From Halocaridina rubra (taxonomy: Eukaryota; Arthropoda; Malacostraca; Decapoda; Atyidae): a stretch of DNA of 64,000 nucleotides. Positions 63,181 through 64,000 of the stretch are shown in pieces (the first letter of the stretch is position 1; every line of letters begins with the position of its first letter). The translations under genes and the position numbers were made by a program. The stretch lies in NCBI GenBank assembly GCA_037179515.1, contig JAXCGZ010016987.1, forward strand, positions 16,001 through 80,000. The letters are read 5' to 3'. The notes under the pieces are model-generated. The model did no database searches. It was not told where the DNA came from and saw only the letters and a list, made by a program, of their open reading frames with translations.

Positions 63181-63563
63181 ATAACGAACATAACAAAATT
63201 AATTTTAGCATGAAAATTGAAAATAATAATCAGATCCCCTTTTTAGATATATTGCTAAAGAAAAGCAACAATAAATTTGAAATTAGCATTTATCGCAGAT
63301 CATGTTTCACGGGCATGGGAATAAATTTAAGTGAGTGCTATGAACTATACAAAAAGAACACATTGTGCACACTCTCTACTAGGGCATTTCGCCTGACATC
63401 TACCTACATTAAATTTGATGAAGTGTCCTTTCTGAATAAATTCTTTATACAAAATGGTTTTACTCCTAATATGATACACAAATCATTAAGAACTTTCTTA
63501 AACAAGACGTTTTCTCCAAAACCCATAACATATGGACCACAGAAACTCAATCTATTTTTGTAA
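63181..63563 (+). pseudogene. Penelope-like RT, C-terminal half
   Basis: Reads NKINFSMKIENNNQIPFLDI, LLKKSNNKFEISIYRRSCFT, INLSECYELYKKNTLCTLST and FLNKFFIQNGFTPNMIHKSL. P-F-L-D-x-L, then S-I/V-Y-R-K/R-x-x-x-T-G, and the L-x-x-R-A/R stretch are classic for Penelope-like RTs after the catalytic box. It ends at a TAA at 63563, after which the frame shifts into the linker. Confidence 0.85.
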
Positions 63564-64000
63564 TTCCCATTCATGGATAACATTACTAACTCCTTTCTTA
63601 AAAATGAAATAACAAATTTATTTAATAGATATTATCCACAAATTACCCCTTATTTAGTATTTTATAATAACTTTAAACTTAAAACCTTTTTAAATCATAA
63701 AGAACAACTACCTCAACCCTTCTGTTCATTGGTTGTACATATATTTATGTGTCCAATTTGCCAATTGGCCTATTATGGCTCTACTAAGAAGTCATTAACA
63801 ATAAAATACCATGAACATAAGGGTCTGAGTTTCAGAACAAACAAACACCTGACAAGAGATCTGTCATCAAGCATTAGGGAACACTGCCACGAAAAATGTA
63901 AGTGTGATTTTTCAATAAGTGATTTTAAAATAGCTTACAAAGGGGAAGATGAGACTGAAATTATAATTGCAGAATCACTTTTAATTAAAAGGGAGAACCT
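63564..64000 (+). pseudogene. Penelope-like linker and GIY-YIG endonuclease, cut by window end
   Basis: Linker: FMDNITNSFLKNEITNLFNR, LVFYNNFKLKTFLNHKEQLP. Endonuclease from about 63720: SLVVHIFMCPICQLAYYGST, KSLTIKYHEHKGLSFRTNKH, LSSSIREHCHEKCKC, then FKIAYKGEDETEIIIAESLL. The V-x-I-F...A-Y-Y-G-S-T replaces G-I-Y/Y-I-G, as in Penelope-like elements. The CPIC pair and CHEKCKC fit the zinc-binding insert, and IAESLL holds the metal-binding Glu. It is open to the window edge. This domain nicks the target for primed reverse transcription. Confidence 0.85.

Overview
This is eukaryotic nuclear DNA, not bacterial. It has introns with GT..AG borders, a degenerate polyadenylation signal, tRNA-derived SINEs, and many retrotransposons and Tigger/pogo-type DNA transposons. 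Simple-sequence repeats are extreme: about twenty long (TA)n tracts (roughly 2.7 kb in total) plus (GA)n, (TAA)n, (CA)n and poly-A/T. This load, together with arthropod-type elements (a GalEa-like copia, CR1, RTE and jockey lineages, a GIY-YIG Penelope element), suggests a decapod crustacean such as a shrimp, crab or crayfish. That assignment is an inference from style, not from a marker gene.

Host genes. Only two host-type genes are supported. On the + strand, three exons (7213-7375, 11948-12067, 18001-18105) encode the C-terminal two thirds of a PXMP2-like peroxisomal membrane protein of the Mpv17/PMP22 family. Its introns have been invaded by a copia element, a Tigger MITE and jockey fragments. 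On the - strand, two exons (33507-33812 and 31241-31792) join in phase into a predicted secreted, Thr/Pro-rich protein of unknown function. Its splice donor lies at the edge of a ~65-bp tandem repeat that has copied the donor several times.

Layout. 1-6.7 kb: Tigger-type terminal sequences, a fold-back element, an internally deleted Tigger copy, and a ~2.7-kb palindrome whose centre is a (TA)n tract. 7.2-18.1 kb: the PXMP2-like gene with its invaded introns. 18.1-24 kb: sparse sequence, a Tigger MITE and a second deleted Tigger copy. 24-31.2 kb: a tandem, partly inverted ~273-bp repeat carrying a tRNA-type promoter, surrounding a decayed copia pol that is itself interrupted by an RTE-like insertion. 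31.2-33.8 kb: the secreted-protein gene. 33.9-40.2 kb: SINEs, CR1 fragments and a minus-strand RTE-like reverse transcriptase. 40.6-54 kb: a decayed Gypsy, apparently split by a hAT-like element that contains three head-to-tail CR1 copies. 54-61.5 kb: a minus-strand CR1 interrupted by a Gypsy element with both LTRs. 61.5-64 kb: microsatellite, then a Penelope-like element with an inverted 5' part, a SINE insertion and a GIY-YIG endonuclease domain that runs to the window edge.

Recurring theme. Element ends and microsatellites coincide again and again. (TA)n tracts sit exactly at Tigger ends, at the tails of an RTE family, and at the centres of inverted repeats. Non-LTR copies are chained tail to head through their microsatellite tails. 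No intact autonomous transposon was seen. The best preserved coding piece is the CR1 reverse transcriptase at 47477-48946.
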